A stretch of DNA of 64,000 nt from Gelidibacter sediminis (GCF_004364975.1 NZ_SOBW01000008.1:1238610-1302609); one strand, 5' to 3'. Positions 9,601-17,889 are shown, counted from the first letter of the stretch. A program made the numbers and translations. The notes: a model not told the origin generated them from the sequence alone.

Positions 9601-9665
9601 ATTTTTGTTATAAAATCACGTCTATTACAAGTATATTGTGCAATATGTTCTGGATTTGTTCTCAA
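6609..9665 (-). CDS. Tat-exported lipoprotein with transglutaminase-like and von Willebrand factor A regions
   Basis: 1018 residues. The N-terminus has a twin-arginine motif (NRRDFITKIALG) and then a lipobox-like LSCASD, so it may be exported folded and lipidated. Residues 110-150 (KAELLTYMYQKAGFNARIV) look like the N-terminal half of a transglutaminase-like domain. Around residues 450-560 a VWA region has the MIDAS-type motif LILSDASMSMP and, further on, FATDGHND. A C-terminal part of about 300 residues is unassigned and ends in a hydrophobic stretch (LAIVAIYGITLVKLYAIVS). The start codon is TTG, overlapping the TGA of the previous gene (TTGA), which implies translational coupling. It is the second gene of a four-gene operon. 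Function is unknown; VWA domains usually mediate metal-dependent protein binding. Confidence 0.75.
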   Translation of the reverse strand: MRTNPEHIAQYTCNRRDFITKIALGSIALSLPAAALSCASDPEFEGAGKVPYKVWEELLHYLKTSPDHLQGQMEVLILEADPEKMFDFVKNQLLLIPTEISKIGKSNALKWGWKYALRSGMATVQEKAELLTYMYQKAGFNARIVHEHTKIKPEETIKFFLRDINRPFEPKISEKQMNRWADELGYSGYTEFNGKGVDNDSNLAHQLGEKIWNDLNLPSNYNYRTFDFRWDNTSTPTVELKHEGKIFYAHLCDPDVPFGSLRDKNNTITAAKKPIENLDKVQIVLTYRDSITPENEQVLIDHEWLAKDLVGRQLNIMFLDNLIPEVRRVTPIQSIRTFTPAFALQAIGEDATYMESHSKLVDPITLGGRRITLPKGNLSAKINGVAIKAKTDKNLQSRIKYLDAVAKPVGYPKVKLSVSPRDEQGEIVEGLSAKDFLITDGGQPVSALLESNQKIPRILILSDASMSMPAEYRGDQMDAFVTNLQDRIKVNYPDAIITHWITPSSLYTWLLKASNTDADLVIFATDGHNDDNYHPNNEASYKNGPPAIILNVIATENKSVVNTFNHMATITDGMHILANDPKKTIEAIISYLEKIEIHPYTFSYFSTAKTEQRHVTIAIDNNRLNASCNYQFSNMAQLGPRIIGVYLKLKYANQPTVKRVLAGWENDIHRKGDITDALAKEVNDFMLGSTQLYFEGNGPTYAAAVTDLLNYKLSTRDWGELFIDNKPIEAREVYEKGQLSISGSVLNLIGPLYDIASQKSLTYANGLKIGMQTLKPGFITSKAMSQFDYFPTSQYTTIGTSPLAAFKTTMYKTSQLAIREYELFEDSTFKQLADKSWINLSDARESKWLDSINKDDLLYWRERIYRNSKYKIFDSSASSKAFWNIDGKTGEVYGMLPNGSGGGSSELPYDTSGAEPYLEALGALMKVLGRLKALHPIGSHALAIVAIYGITLVKLYAIVSETILLMDASGMDAKIRTQLKQFACEVAVETVGFKSNKIAWGLNKIIGDIDMEAMGCNG

Positions 9666-10171
9666 TATTGAATATTTACTTCTCCGGAAATCGGAAAATT
9701 TTTACCATATTCCATTATGCCACTACCTTCGCCATCAAAGGTCATACGCAATTGGCTGTCACTCAATTGTGTGATGCTAATGGTACCTTTTCTAAAAATG
9801 ATACGTTTGTTTAAACTTTTAACGTTTCTGTCGGCGTCAAAAAAATTAAGGTCCACCTTTACATTTTTTGCATTGACATCAGGGATGCTATATGATGCAC
9901 TACCCTGACCTAAAACACTGGTGTTGAACAGATTGAAATGCAATTGTAACGGATTTCCATCCTGCCAAAGTTTATATTGAATACTGTCATTTGCCATAGT
10001 GACAAGTCCTGGTTCAAGTCCAGTTTTTGAAATTCCAAGAACTTTTCCTTCCATTTGAACGACTACCGCCTGCTTATCTGCTGAAGCCTTTAGATGTACC
10101 AAGTTTTTTTGATTTGAATCCTGACAACAGCATAAAAGTGTAATTAGAAAAAAATGGATAATAGACTTCAT
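9662..10171 (-). CDS. Putative lipoprotein, first gene of the VWA operon
   Basis: 169 residues. A short basic and hydrophobic leader ends in a lipobox region rich in cysteine (LLCCCQDSN). The mature part is predicted to be all beta strand, with no known domain that I recognise. The stop codon overlaps the TTG start of the large VWA lipoprotein by four bases, so the two are probably made in a fixed ratio and work together at the cell envelope. Nothing in it suggests an enzyme. Confidence 0.7.
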   Translation of the reverse strand: MKSIIHFFLITLLCCCQDSNQKNLVHLKASADKQAVVVQMEGKVLGISKTGLEPGLVTMANDSIQYKLWQDGNPLQLHFNLFNTSVLGQGSASYSIPDVNAKNVKVDLNFFDADRNVKSLNKRIIFRKGTISITQLSDSQLRMTFDGEGSGIMEYGKNFPISGEVNIQY

Positions 10172-10307
10172 AATTTATGGTTTATACAATTATTAGAATC
10201 GACTACCTAAGCAGTACAACCCATTATTACAGTTGACTTTATACGTACAAGGTTACGGGGCTTTAAAAACCTGAAATGATCTGAAACTGACCAGTGAAAA
10301 TTAAGAA

Positions 10308-10354
10308 AAAGGGAACGCTACAAACTCCACATTTTACAAGTCGCGTTCCCCTTT
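10308..10354 (-). terminator. Possible terminator hairpin
   Basis: AAAGGGAACGC and GCGTTCCCCTTT form an almost perfect stem with a loop of about 24 bases, just downstream of the short frame at 10376-10516 on the minus strand. The stem is followed by a modest T-rich run on that strand. It would separate the two-component regulator transcript from the VWA operon. Confidence 0.4.
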
Positions 10355-10375
10355 ATCAACTGATTAATAGCATCT

Positions 10376-10516
10376 TTAAGTTTCTTTTTTAATCTCTATC
10401 GTTTTTACAACATGATTATTCAATAATATGCTGAGTATATAGGTTCCTTTTTTGAGATGGTCGATACTGAGATATAATCTTTTGTCTCCAGAATTGTCGG
10501 TGGGATTCGCCATCAT
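10376..10516 (-). pseudogene. Short beta-type C-terminal fragment, possibly a remnant of a secreted protein
   Basis: A 46-codon frame reads from ATG to a stop with the pattern GDKRLYLSIDHLKKGTYILS, then a valine-rich strand and a lysine-rich end (IEIKKET). The LxxLxKGTYxLxI arrangement is that of the last two strands of a T9SS-type sorting domain or of a small DUF3244-like protein. It lies directly downstream of the hybrid two-component regulator, and the frame is closed by a stop a few codons before the ATG. It could be a tiny intact gene or, more likely, the end of a lost one. The remainder of the 10172-10702 gap holds no other coding signal. Confidence 0.4.
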
Positions 10517-10702
10517 CTCTGCTATTAACTTTTAGATAATGTAAAGGTATCACTGATACGAGCTTAGCTATAGAACATATGTTTCAAAACATAGAACATA
10601 TGTACCAAACCCTAAATAAGGAATCATTTTTTAATAGAATGCCCACTACTAATACCATAAGATTTTCTTTAGTTTTACAGTAGTTTAATGCCCTATATGC
10701 TA

Positions 10703-13700
10703 CTATAGTTTAGTTGATGCAGACTGATAATCTTGTGGAGTCCGACCATAAACTTTCTTGAAACACTTGATGAAGTAAGAAGGTGTATTAAAACCAATTT
10801 GATAAGCAATTTCTGAGATAGTGGCGTCAGAAGCTTTTAGTAAGGGCAAAGCTAATTTGACACGTTGCACACGTAAAAATTCTGTTGCACTCATCTTAAA
10901 AATCGCCTTTAGTTTTCTATGTAATTGCGATCTACTCATGTGCATGCGCTTTGCAAACAATACAATAGTGAATTCCGGATTCGTGATCTCCTTATCCAAG
11001 ACCGTTTTTAAACGCGTTAAGAATTCAGTTTCTGTAGAGGTACTACCCAGTTCTGGGTCAATATTAAAATCTTTACTAAAATGGTGTTGCAATTGATTTC
11101 TTCCTTCAATTAGCTTTTCTACTCTTAATTTCAGTAATTTACTATTAAACGGCTTGGTAATATAAGCGTCCACTCCCGTGGTTAATCCTGAAATTTCATT
11201 ATCAGCTCCCACCTTGGCCGTTAATAGGATTATGGGAATATGACTTGTAAGTTCATTATGTTTTAAAAAGTTACTTAATGCAATCCCATCTTGTACAGGC
11301 ATCATCACATCACTAATAATTAAGTCTGGGCTGTGTGCCAAGGCCAAGGCAACACCACTCTTTCCGTTATTGGCCTCAATAATTCGATAATCGTCTTTAA
11401 ATATAGAACTGATAAATTTCCGAATATCATCTTCATCTTCTACAATTAACAACAGCGCTCTGTCAGATGGCGCTAGGGTTTGGTGGTGGTTAATTTTTGA
11501 CTCCATCTCAATATCTGACACTTTTATATCCTGAGCTGCAAAAGCTGATTCGTGAATTGGCAACGATACTGTAAATTGAATTTTGTCAGCAGCAATTGTA
11601 TTTACAATAATCCGACCCTTGGCAAGCTCCACCAATTCCTTTACCAGTGCCAGACCAACCCCAACCCCTTCTGAAGCTTGGTCGTCTTGATAAAATCTTT
11701 GAAATAATTGACCAATATCTTTCTTAGAAATATCTTTATTGGTATTAATTATCGATAGTACCATTTGTTGGTGATGCTCGTTGGCATCGACTAAAATAGT
11801 GCTGCCCTTTGGTGCATATTTTATGGCATTCGTCAACAGGTTAGAAGTGATTTTTTCTACAATATCTGTATCGTACCATGCAGATGTCAAGTTATTGATA
11901 TTTTGAGTAATCGTTATTTTTCTTTTTTCCGCTTGATATTGAAACGCCGCTATAATTTGCTTTAATAAAATATTTAAATTGTTTTTAGAGACCTCAAGCC
12001 TTAGTTGGCCCGAATCAATTAAGGATAAATCGAGCATCTGATTAACGAGTTTTAGTAGCCTATTGGCATTTTGTTTTACCAAATTAAGCTCATGCGCATC
12101 ATCAGGTTGCAGATTTTTTTTTGCCAATTGATGTTCAATAGGGCCAGAAATGAGGGTTAATGGTGTTCTAAATTCATGTGAAATATTTGTATAGAGTTTG
12201 GTCTTAAACTCATCTAACTTTTTTAGACGCTCTGTTTCAGCATGCTCGAGCTGGAGCTGTGTTTGCATATGCCAACGCCATTTAAAATAAACGTAAATGA
12301 TGTATATAGTAGCAATTATAAGAATAAGATATATTGCTTTTGCTAAATTGGTAAGATACCAAGGCCTTAAAATAGAAAATGAATAGGTGGCCGGCACGGG
12401 GTTCCACACACCATCATAATTGCTAGAAATTACCTTAAACACATAATCATTGGGAGGTAAATTGGTGTAATGTGCCGTGTTAGTATTTCCTGAGCTTACC
12501 CAAGTTGAATCGTGATTGACCAATTGGTATTTATACTGATTCCGATCCGGTTGCGAAAAATGTAATCCAGAGAAGGTAAAAGTTAAGGTGTTCTGGGTAT
12601 GGCTAAATCTTGCCTGTTGCTCTATAGGTTTCTCTTTATTAAAGATTTCTAATTTTGAAATGACGGTTCTGGGTACAATCCTATTTCTGGTAATGTCTGA
12701 TGGCATAAACCAATTGACTCCATCCAAACCACCAAAATATAGCGTCCCATCAGACGCTTTATAATAGGCCCCGGTATTAAATTCAAAGGCTTGCAGTCCG
12801 CTATAGTTACCATAAACTTCAACTACAGCTTCGCCATTAATTAATTTGAACTCAAATATGCCTTTGTTAGAACTGAGCCATAAACTATTAGCATCTCCTG
12901 GTAAAATGCCATATATCACCATATTGGGCAAGCCGTTAGAGGTGTTATAGGTGTTGACCATTTTATTATTAGAGTTATATGACTTCAAACCATCGCCATT
13001 AGTGCCAATCCAGATGACTTGGCCGTCAAAATATAGCGATTTGATGGCACTGGAAATTGGCTCAATTTTTTGTATACTATCTGTTTCAGTATCCAACAGA
13101 AATAAACCGTCATTTTCAGTTCCTATCCAATACTCTGTATTCTGGCCTTTTTCTATTGTTCTTATATTGTTGCTGGTCAATGCCGAATTATCTTTATGAT
13201 ACGATTTTACTACACCACGACCAAGATCAAAAAGCAGCAGTCCATGTTCTCTGGTGCATAGCCAATTTTGTGTTTGGGAATGCTGGTATATTTTCCAAAT
13301 GGTATGTTGGTCTAGGGGCTTAAAATTTCTCATATTACCCCACCTATCCATCAACTGTAAGCCACGGCCTTGATGGCCTATCCACAAGTAATCATCATCT
13401 GAAAACAAACTCATTATTCGGTCGCTTTTCAATTCAGAGTTCTTTTGGGTATAGGTTTTATAGCTGTCATTATTAAAATTAATGGCAGTCAACCCTTTAC
13501 CTGATGTCCCCAACCATAGTGTTTGATCTGATTCAAGAGTAATAGAGCGCACTACATCTACGTGTACATCAATTGGAGTCTGAGCATTGGTTATGAGGTT
13601 AAACTTCTTTAAATGCTCATCATAATAGCTCAGACCAGCCCCGTCAGTACCCAACCAAATGGTTCCTGTAAAATCTTCGTACAAACACAACACATCGTCG

Positions 13701-14617
13701 TAGTGCAAAGCATATGGATCGTTTTTATTGGCTATAAAATGTTGTACCTCATTCAAATCTATATCTATCAAATACACACCATCGCCATACGTGGCGACCC
13801 AAAGTTTATTATTTTTATCAATCAGGATATCCTGAATATTTAAAATTGAAGGCAATTTTTGATGATCAAACTTTTTAAATGATGTTGCCTTAGGTGCTTT
13901 ATAGTACAGTCCGTTGCCATAGGTACCACACCAAATAGTGTCATCCTTGGAATTCGCCAAGGCACTAAAATTTAGCCCATTATCATCTACCGTAATTTTA
14001 TGGAGCTGCTGGTTCTCCAATGTAAAGATATGATTTGCCGTGGCTAAATAAAGTTGATTACCTGTGTTGAGAAAGTCATATATAGCGGTGTTTTTAATGA
14101 TATCCTCAAAAACCTTCGCTATCCTATTCTGTTGCAAATTAATTTGATATAAGCCATCAGTATAACTGCCCACCAAATAATTGCCTTGTTGGTCCTGAAT
14201 GATACAACTAGGCGATGTAATGGTTTGAAAAGATTGAAAAGTTTGTAGAGAATCATTAAATTTTTCCAGACCATTTTTAAGACTAATGATCCATAAATTG
14301 GCGTCAGCGTCAATGTAGGTTTTTCCCAACCTACTGAACGTGGGGCGAGTTACATCTTCAAATTGCTTATTGTAAATTGTAAAGGATCTGCCGTTATATT
14401 TGTTCAAGCCATCTTGGGTAGCAAACCACATATACCCTAAAGAATCTTGAACGATACTCACCACGCTGTTTTGCGAAAGTCCTTGTGCTACGGTTAATTC
14501 CCTGAATGAAATTTGCTTGGAAACCGAGGTGTTTTCGTAGCCTACATCTACATGTTGTTGTGCGAACATCACGAAGGGTATGAAAAACAGGAAGCCCGAT
14601 TTAATAAAGTAACGCAT
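10703..14617 (-). CDS. Hybrid two-component system sensor and response regulator (HTCS)
   Basis: 1304 residues; all elements of a one-protein signalling system are present. After a signal peptide (ending FVMFAQ) come repeated propeller blades of the Reg_prop type (VQDSLGYMWFATQDGLNKYNG and similar, about residues 30-640), a Y_Y_Y domain (about 690-755) and one membrane segment near 765-785. The cytoplasmic part has a HisKA box (NISHEFRTPLTLISG, phospho-His), an HATPase domain, a receiver domain beginning LLIVEDEDDIRKF with acceptor aspartate in LIISDVMMPVQDG and lysine in ITKPF, and a C-terminal AraC-type helix-turn-helix (AKRMHMSRSQLHRKLK). Such proteins sense periplasmic glycans or their breakdown products and activate adjacent utilisation genes. 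No glycan locus is next to it here, so the target is unclear. Confidence 0.95.
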   Translation of the reverse strand: MRYFIKSGFLFFIPFVMFAQQHVDVGYENTSVSKQISFRELTVAQGLSQNSVVSIVQDSLGYMWFATQDGLNKYNGRSFTIYNKQFEDVTRPTFSRLGKTYIDADANLWIISLKNGLEKFNDSLQTFQSFQTITSPSCIIQDQQGNYLVGSYTDGLYQINLQQNRIAKVFEDIIKNTAIYDFLNTGNQLYLATANHIFTLENQQLHKITVDDNGLNFSALANSKDDTIWCGTYGNGLYYKAPKATSFKKFDHQKLPSILNIQDILIDKNNKLWVATYGDGVYLIDIDLNEVQHFIANKNDPYALHYDDVLCLYEDFTGTIWLGTDGAGLSYYDEHLKKFNLITNAQTPIDVHVDVVRSITLESDQTLWLGTSGKGLTAINFNNDSYKTYTQKNSELKSDRIMSLFSDDDYLWIGHQGRGLQLMDRWGNMRNFKPLDQHTIWKIYQHSQTQNWLCTREHGLLLFDLGRGVVKSYHKDNSALTSNNIRTIEKGQNTEYWIGTENDGLFLLDTETDSIQKIEPISSAIKSLYFDGQVIWIGTNGDGLKSYNSNNKMVNTYNTSNGLPNMVIYGILPGDANSLWLSSNKGIFEFKLINGEAVVEVYGNYSGLQAFEFNTGAYYKASDGTLYFGGLDGVNWFMPSDITRNRIVPRTVISKLEIFNKEKPIEQQARFSHTQNTLTFTFSGLHFSQPDRNQYKYQLVNHDSTWVSSGNTNTAHYTNLPPNDYVFKVISSNYDGVWNPVPATYSFSILRPWYLTNLAKAIYLILIIATIYIIYVYFKWRWHMQTQLQLEHAETERLKKLDEFKTKLYTNISHEFRTPLTLISGPIEHQLAKKNLQPDDAHELNLVKQNANRLLKLVNQMLDLSLIDSGQLRLEVSKNNLNILLKQIIAAFQYQAEKRKITITQNINNLTSAWYDTDIVEKITSNLLTNAIKYAPKGSTILVDANEHHQQMVLSIINTNKDISKKDIGQLFQRFYQDDQASEGVGVGLALVKELVELAKGRIIVNTIAADKIQFTVSLPIHESAFAAQDIKVSDIEMESKINHHQTLAPSDRALLLIVEDEDDIRKFISSIFKDDYRIIEANNGKSGVALALAHSPDLIISDVMMPVQDGIALSNFLKHNELTSHIPIILLTAKVGADNEISGLTTGVDAYITKPFNSKLLKLRVEKLIEGRNQLQHHFSKDFNIDPELGSTSTETEFLTRLKTVLDKEITNPEFTIVLFAKRMHMSRSQLHRKLKAIFKMSATEFLRVQRVKLALPLLKASDATISEIAYQIGFNTPSYFIKCFKKVYGRTPQDYQSASTKL

Positions 14618-15180
14618 AGATATTCAGGTTGTTACCTAAATATACTAAAGATTTTGAAATGACACGAGTTATGATTTAATTAATGCCCCTATGCAATTAC
14701 AAGAACTCGGCGCACTTGTACCCCATATTATGCAACCCAACTTAGCATCAATTAGAACTATGACATTAAAACGCTAGAGGAACTTTTAGACCAAATAACA
14801 GCGTTAAATACAGAAAAAATTGCACTCTTGAGACTGTGCATATGGACATGTATTTGCATTTACATGAATTACCTCTATGTTTAAAATCACCTTTAAAATT
14901 TAACACTACATTACGAGGCATAAAGTCAGTACATCGTAGGAAGCTTTTGTAGAAATAGTAGTTATGAAGACCTCTTTACGATGATAATTTAGAAACTAAA
15001 TTGAAGTTAGTCTTATCAATTTTCATTGGATTCTACTAACTGATACTTGTGGTATCTAATGGCTGTGTTATAATTTTAACTTATGAATAAAGGTCAAAAT
15101 TTTAGCGGCAAATCTACACTAAATTTATATAATTTTTAATTACACAATAAATTTACCATCAATACATTACATAACATTAC
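14618..15180. other. 563-bp gap with weak coding remnants only
   Basis: The stretch is AT-rich and has frequent stops in all frames. On the plus strand around 14757-14883 a frame reads DIKTLEELLDQITALNTEK before degenerating, which looks more like protein than chance, but I cannot link it to a family and it has no start. No promoter of the TAnnTTTG type or convincing terminator was found. Confidence 0.35.
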
Positions 15181-16374
15181 TTAAATTGAAGATTTAATTA
15201 TGGTTGCCATTTTATGAGCCCGTGCTTGCACCTCCGCTTCAGTCCAAGACAGTTTAATGAGGCACGAAATGTTTCGACCAATATAATGATCAGACTGATC
15301 AAAAGTTTTGGTTTCAAGATACGCTAAACCCTCCTTTATTTCTTTCGAAACTGGGTACAAACTTTTGACATTTTTTAGGTGATCCCACTTGCGAACGTAA
15401 TGCCAATTATTATCAAAATAATGAAAACAACCATCAATACCACCTTCTTTTAAATTCTTAGAAACGCTACGTGAAGTTTCCAAATCAGGAAGGAAGAAAT
15501 TCAAAATTGCATAACTTTCCTCACCGCCATTTGGAACGGTTCTAAAAGTAACTTCAGGAATTTTAGAAAGGGCATCCCTAAGCATTGTATAATTTTTCTT
15601 TTGAATGGCCAAAAAGTCGGGTAAGCGTCTTATTTGTGCCAAACCTATCGCAGCATGCAGCTCTGAAATCCTGAAGTTATAACCCAAGATCGGATGGCTC
15701 TCGGCTCCCCTGTCATTTCCTACATGATCATGCCCATGGTCAGAATATTGATCGGCATTCACATAAAACTCTTTATTATTTGTAACCACCGCCCCGCCTT
15801 CACCACTGGTAATGGTTTTTACAAAATCAAATGAAAAACAACCTAAATGACCAATCGTACCTAGTGCTTTTTCCTTATAAGTCCCGCCAATGGCTTGACA
15901 CGCATCTTCAATAAGCACTAAATCATATGCCGAACAAATTTCCTGCAAAGCGTCCATATGGCCCATGCTACCGCACATCTGAACCACCATAATAGCCTTG
16001 GTCTTTGATGAAATGGCCTTTTTAACCGCCGATGGGTCAAGAGCCAAGGTATCATCAATATCAACCAACACCGGTATGGCTCCCACCATTATAATAGCCT
16101 CAAAACTCGCCACGAACGTGAAAGTGGGCATAATTACCTCGTCTCCTGCCCCTATTCCTGCGGCTGCAAGCGCCACAGAAACTGCTGCCGTACCACTAGA
16201 CACCAATTGCACATATTGAGTGTTTAGCGCGGACTGGAGTTCAGCTTCCAGTGCTTTGGCCTTCCAATGTCCATTACGCATGCCGTCAAATCCGTAACGC
16301 ATTAACACACCACTCTCTAGAACATCTTCTACCTCTTTACGTTCGGCACTTCCAAATAATTCAAATCCTGGCAT
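15181..16374 (-). CDS. DegT/DnrJ/EryC1/StrS family PLP-dependent aminotransferase
   Basis: 397 residues, normal length for the family. PLP-site features are visible: the SSGTAAVSVAL phosphate-binding turn, IEDACQAIGG with the PLP-ring aspartate, and FDFVKTITSGEGG with the Schiff-base lysine. Members transfer amino groups to keto-sugars for surface glycans, or act on small cyclitols. No nucleotide-sugar or glycosyltransferase genes are nearby, so the substrate cannot be given. The C-terminal half (HYFDNNWHYVRKW, SDHYIGRNISCLIKLSW) is typical of a subgroup with an aromatic-rich substrate pocket. It is monocistronic, with an AT-rich gap on both sides. Confidence 0.85.
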   Translation of the reverse strand: MPGFELFGSAERKEVEDVLESGVLMRYGFDGMRNGHWKAKALEAELQSALNTQYVQLVSSGTAAVSVALAAAGIGAGDEVIMPTFTFVASFEAIIMVGAIPVLVDIDDTLALDPSAVKKAISSKTKAIMVVQMCGSMGHMDALQEICSAYDLVLIEDACQAIGGTYKEKALGTIGHLGCFSFDFVKTITSGEGGAVVTNNKEFYVNADQYSDHGHDHVGNDRGAESHPILGYNFRISELHAAIGLAQIRRLPDFLAIQKKNYTMLRDALSKIPEVTFRTVPNGGEESYAILNFFLPDLETSRSVSKNLKEGGIDGCFHYFDNNWHYVRKWDHLKNVKSLYPVSKEIKEGLAYLETKTFDQSDHYIGRNISCLIKLSWTEAEVQARAHKMATIIKSSI

Positions 16375-16441
16375 AGCAATTAAAAATTAAAATTCGTATA
16401 AATATAACATAGTTAAGCAATGGCTACAATCACATCGCCGC

Positions 16442-17071
16442 CTATATAACCAATACGGCATCATTAAGGTTTTTGCGTACTTTTTTAAAGCTTGAAAACA
16501 TGTCATCCTCTGCTCTATAGCCTACCGGTAGTAATAGCACAGATTTTAATTCTTTCTGTTTCAACTTTAAGACAGCATCAAATTGCGCCCGATCAAACCC
16601 TTCCATAGGACAGGAATCTATACGCTCTACAGCACACACAGTCATCAAATTACCTAAGGCAATATAGGCCTGTTTTATAGACCATTGTTGTTGCTCCTCC
16701 TGGGTCATACTCTTCATCATCACTTTAAGATCATTTCTATAGGGCTCTAAGATGGTTTCAGGCGTATTCCTTAACTCACTCACATTGTCAAACAATTCAT
16801 CCACATCTGTGGGGTTGATATGATCTTTTATACATAGCACTAATAAGTGGGAAGCCTCTATAATCTGTCCCTGATTATAGGCCGCTGGCAATAATTGATC
16901 CCGTAAGGATGTATCTTCAACAATAAGCATTGAGATGGTTTGCAAACCAAAAGACGTAGCAGTTAAATTAAACGCCTGTTTAAGTGTGTGCAACTTCTCA
17001 CTAGAGAGATGTTGTGTAGGGTCAAACTTTTTAGTCGCATAACGCCACTGTAAACTTTCTATAATATCCAT
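16442..17071 (-). CDS. NAD(P)H-dependent nitroreductase family oxidoreductase
   Basis: About 209 residues, close to the NfsB type length. It begins MDIIESLQWRYATKKFDP, where RYATKKF is the conserved FMN-phosphate site. TSFGLQ and the C-terminal SCPMEGFDRAQFD / LLPVGYRAEDD are the other family landmarks. The enzyme reduces nitro compounds or quinones with FMN in the cytoplasm; physiological substrates are usually unknown. An in-frame ATG two codons upstream (17077) is an alternative start. A TATTTTTG element (17095-17102 on the minus strand) is suitable as its promoter. Confidence 0.85.
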   Translation of the reverse strand: MDIIESLQWRYATKKFDPTQHLSSEKLHTLKQAFNLTATSFGLQTISMLIVEDTSLRDQLLPAAYNQGQIIEASHLLVLCIKDHINPTDVDELFDNVSELRNTPETILEPYRNDLKVMMKSMTQEEQQQWSIKQAYIALGNLMTVCAVERIDSCPMEGFDRAQFDAVLKLKQKELKSVLLLPVGYRAEDDMFSSFKKVRKNLNDAVLVI

Positions 17072-17094
17072 GGGCATTCATTTCTATAGTTTGG

Positions 17095-17102
17095 CAAAAA
17101 TA
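17095..17102 (-). promoter_or_regulatory. Putative -7 element (TAnnTTTG) for the nitroreductase gene
   Basis: The minus strand reads TATTTTTG, matching the Bacteroidota -7 consensus TAnnTTTG, about 24 bp upstream of the start. There is no clear -33 TTTG at the right distance, so confidence is moderate. Confidence 0.45.
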
Positions 17103-17184
17103 AGGGATGTACTTTACAATTATAAAGCATTTCGATCATTAAATTCTATTGCCAAATTTAATTGATTAAAAAATTGTGATTTTA

Positions 17185-17216
17185 TTTGAAAGAATTAAAA
17201 AAGGGTTCTATATTTG
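17185..17216 (+). promoter_or_regulatory. Bacteroidota consensus promoter of tRNA-Ser
   Basis: TTTG at 17185-17188 is followed after 20 bases by TATATTTG at 17209-17216, a full match to the TTTG-N19-21-TAnnTTTG consensus used by the major sigma factor of this phylum. It lies about 100 bp upstream of the tRNA gene. It is the cleanest promoter in the window. Confidence 0.75.
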
Positions 17217-17318
17217 CACCCGCCTAAGCAAACAGAATATGTTTAATCGGGCAAGCCACTGAGATATTAATGTGTACATCGCATTAAGAAACTCTGAAAG
17301 GCAAACGCAAGAGACACT

Positions 17319-17403
17319 GGAGAAATGGCAGAGCGGTCGAATGCGGCAGTCTTGAAAACTGTTGAGGGTCACACCTCCGGGGGTTCGAATCCCTCTTTCT
17401 CCG
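17319..17403 (+). tRNA. tRNA-Ser (anticodon UGA)
   Basis: The acceptor stem GGAGAAA pairs with TTTCTCC, and the discriminator is G. The anticodon stem GCAGT/ACTGT encloses the loop CTTGAAA, giving anticodon TGA. A long variable arm (GTTGAGGGTCACACCTC region) marks it as a class II serine tRNA, and GGTTCGAATCC forms the T arm. The CCA end is not encoded. A terminator follows immediately, and the accessory island with the type III restriction system starts on its 3' side. Confidence 0.95.
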
Positions 17404-17406
17404 CGA

Positions 17407-17447
17407 AAAGCCCCGTAAACTCAATGTTTACGGGGCTTTGTTTTTTT
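17407..17447 (+). terminator. Rho-independent terminator after tRNA-Ser
   Basis: AAGCCCCGTAAAC, a five-base loop and GTTTACGGGGCTT form a perfect stem followed by a run of seven T. It begins four bases past the tRNA and ends its transcript. Confidence 0.9.
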
Positions 17448-17578
17448 AGGTGTTGAATTGGGTGTTGTTTGTGTGGTTTTTAATTTTCTAAGTTTTAGTT
17501 TTTCTCTCTTATAAAACTTAACTTGATACCAATAAATATGGGTATTAGGAATTAACCTCTCCATTAATCTTAGCGCAA

Positions 17579-17845
17579 ATGATAACCGAAGAGCAATATT
17601 TAGAAGCAAAAAGAATAATTGATGAATATCATCAGCAATTAGAACTTCAATATACCAATAGTCGAGTTGAACTTTTAAAGGCTAAAAAAGGTGATTTTAT
17701 AACCTACATTGGTGGTAGTAAAAGCAAATATCTTATAAAAGGAAAAAAGTACAGTTTAACTTGTGGTCCTTGGAATATATGAGTAGCTATAATAAACGAA
17801 TCTGGCAAAAGGCAAGTTTATAAAAATCGGTTATTGAGTATTTGA
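17579..17845 (+). pseudogene. Small hypothetical gene interrupted by one in-frame TGA
   Basis: From ATG the frame gives 67 codons beginning MITEEQYLEAKRIIDEY, a common opening of short flavobacterial proteins, followed by GDFITYIGGSKSKYLIKGKKY and LTCGPWNI, then TGA at 17780-17782. The same frame continues without a break for 20 more sense codons (VAIINESGKRQVYKNRLLSI) to a second TGA at 17843. The reading GPWNI-x-VAIINESGK is what an intact protein would look like, so the stop is probably a single-base nonsense change (for example CGA to TGA). Function is unknown. It is the first gene after the tRNA terminator. The shorter 67-residue form could still be expressed. Confidence 0.6.
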
Positions 17846-17889
17846 AATTGCGTGATTAATTATTGAGATTGATAATCCACGATTAAATT

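Noticed and set aside
17421..17609. 62-codon minus-strand frame after tRNA-Ser, with a Thr/Pro/Lys-rich end
   Set aside because: It overlaps the tRNA terminator hairpin and the start of the small plus-strand gene. The composition comes from the low-complexity T-rich DNA. An integrase tail was considered but nothing matches.
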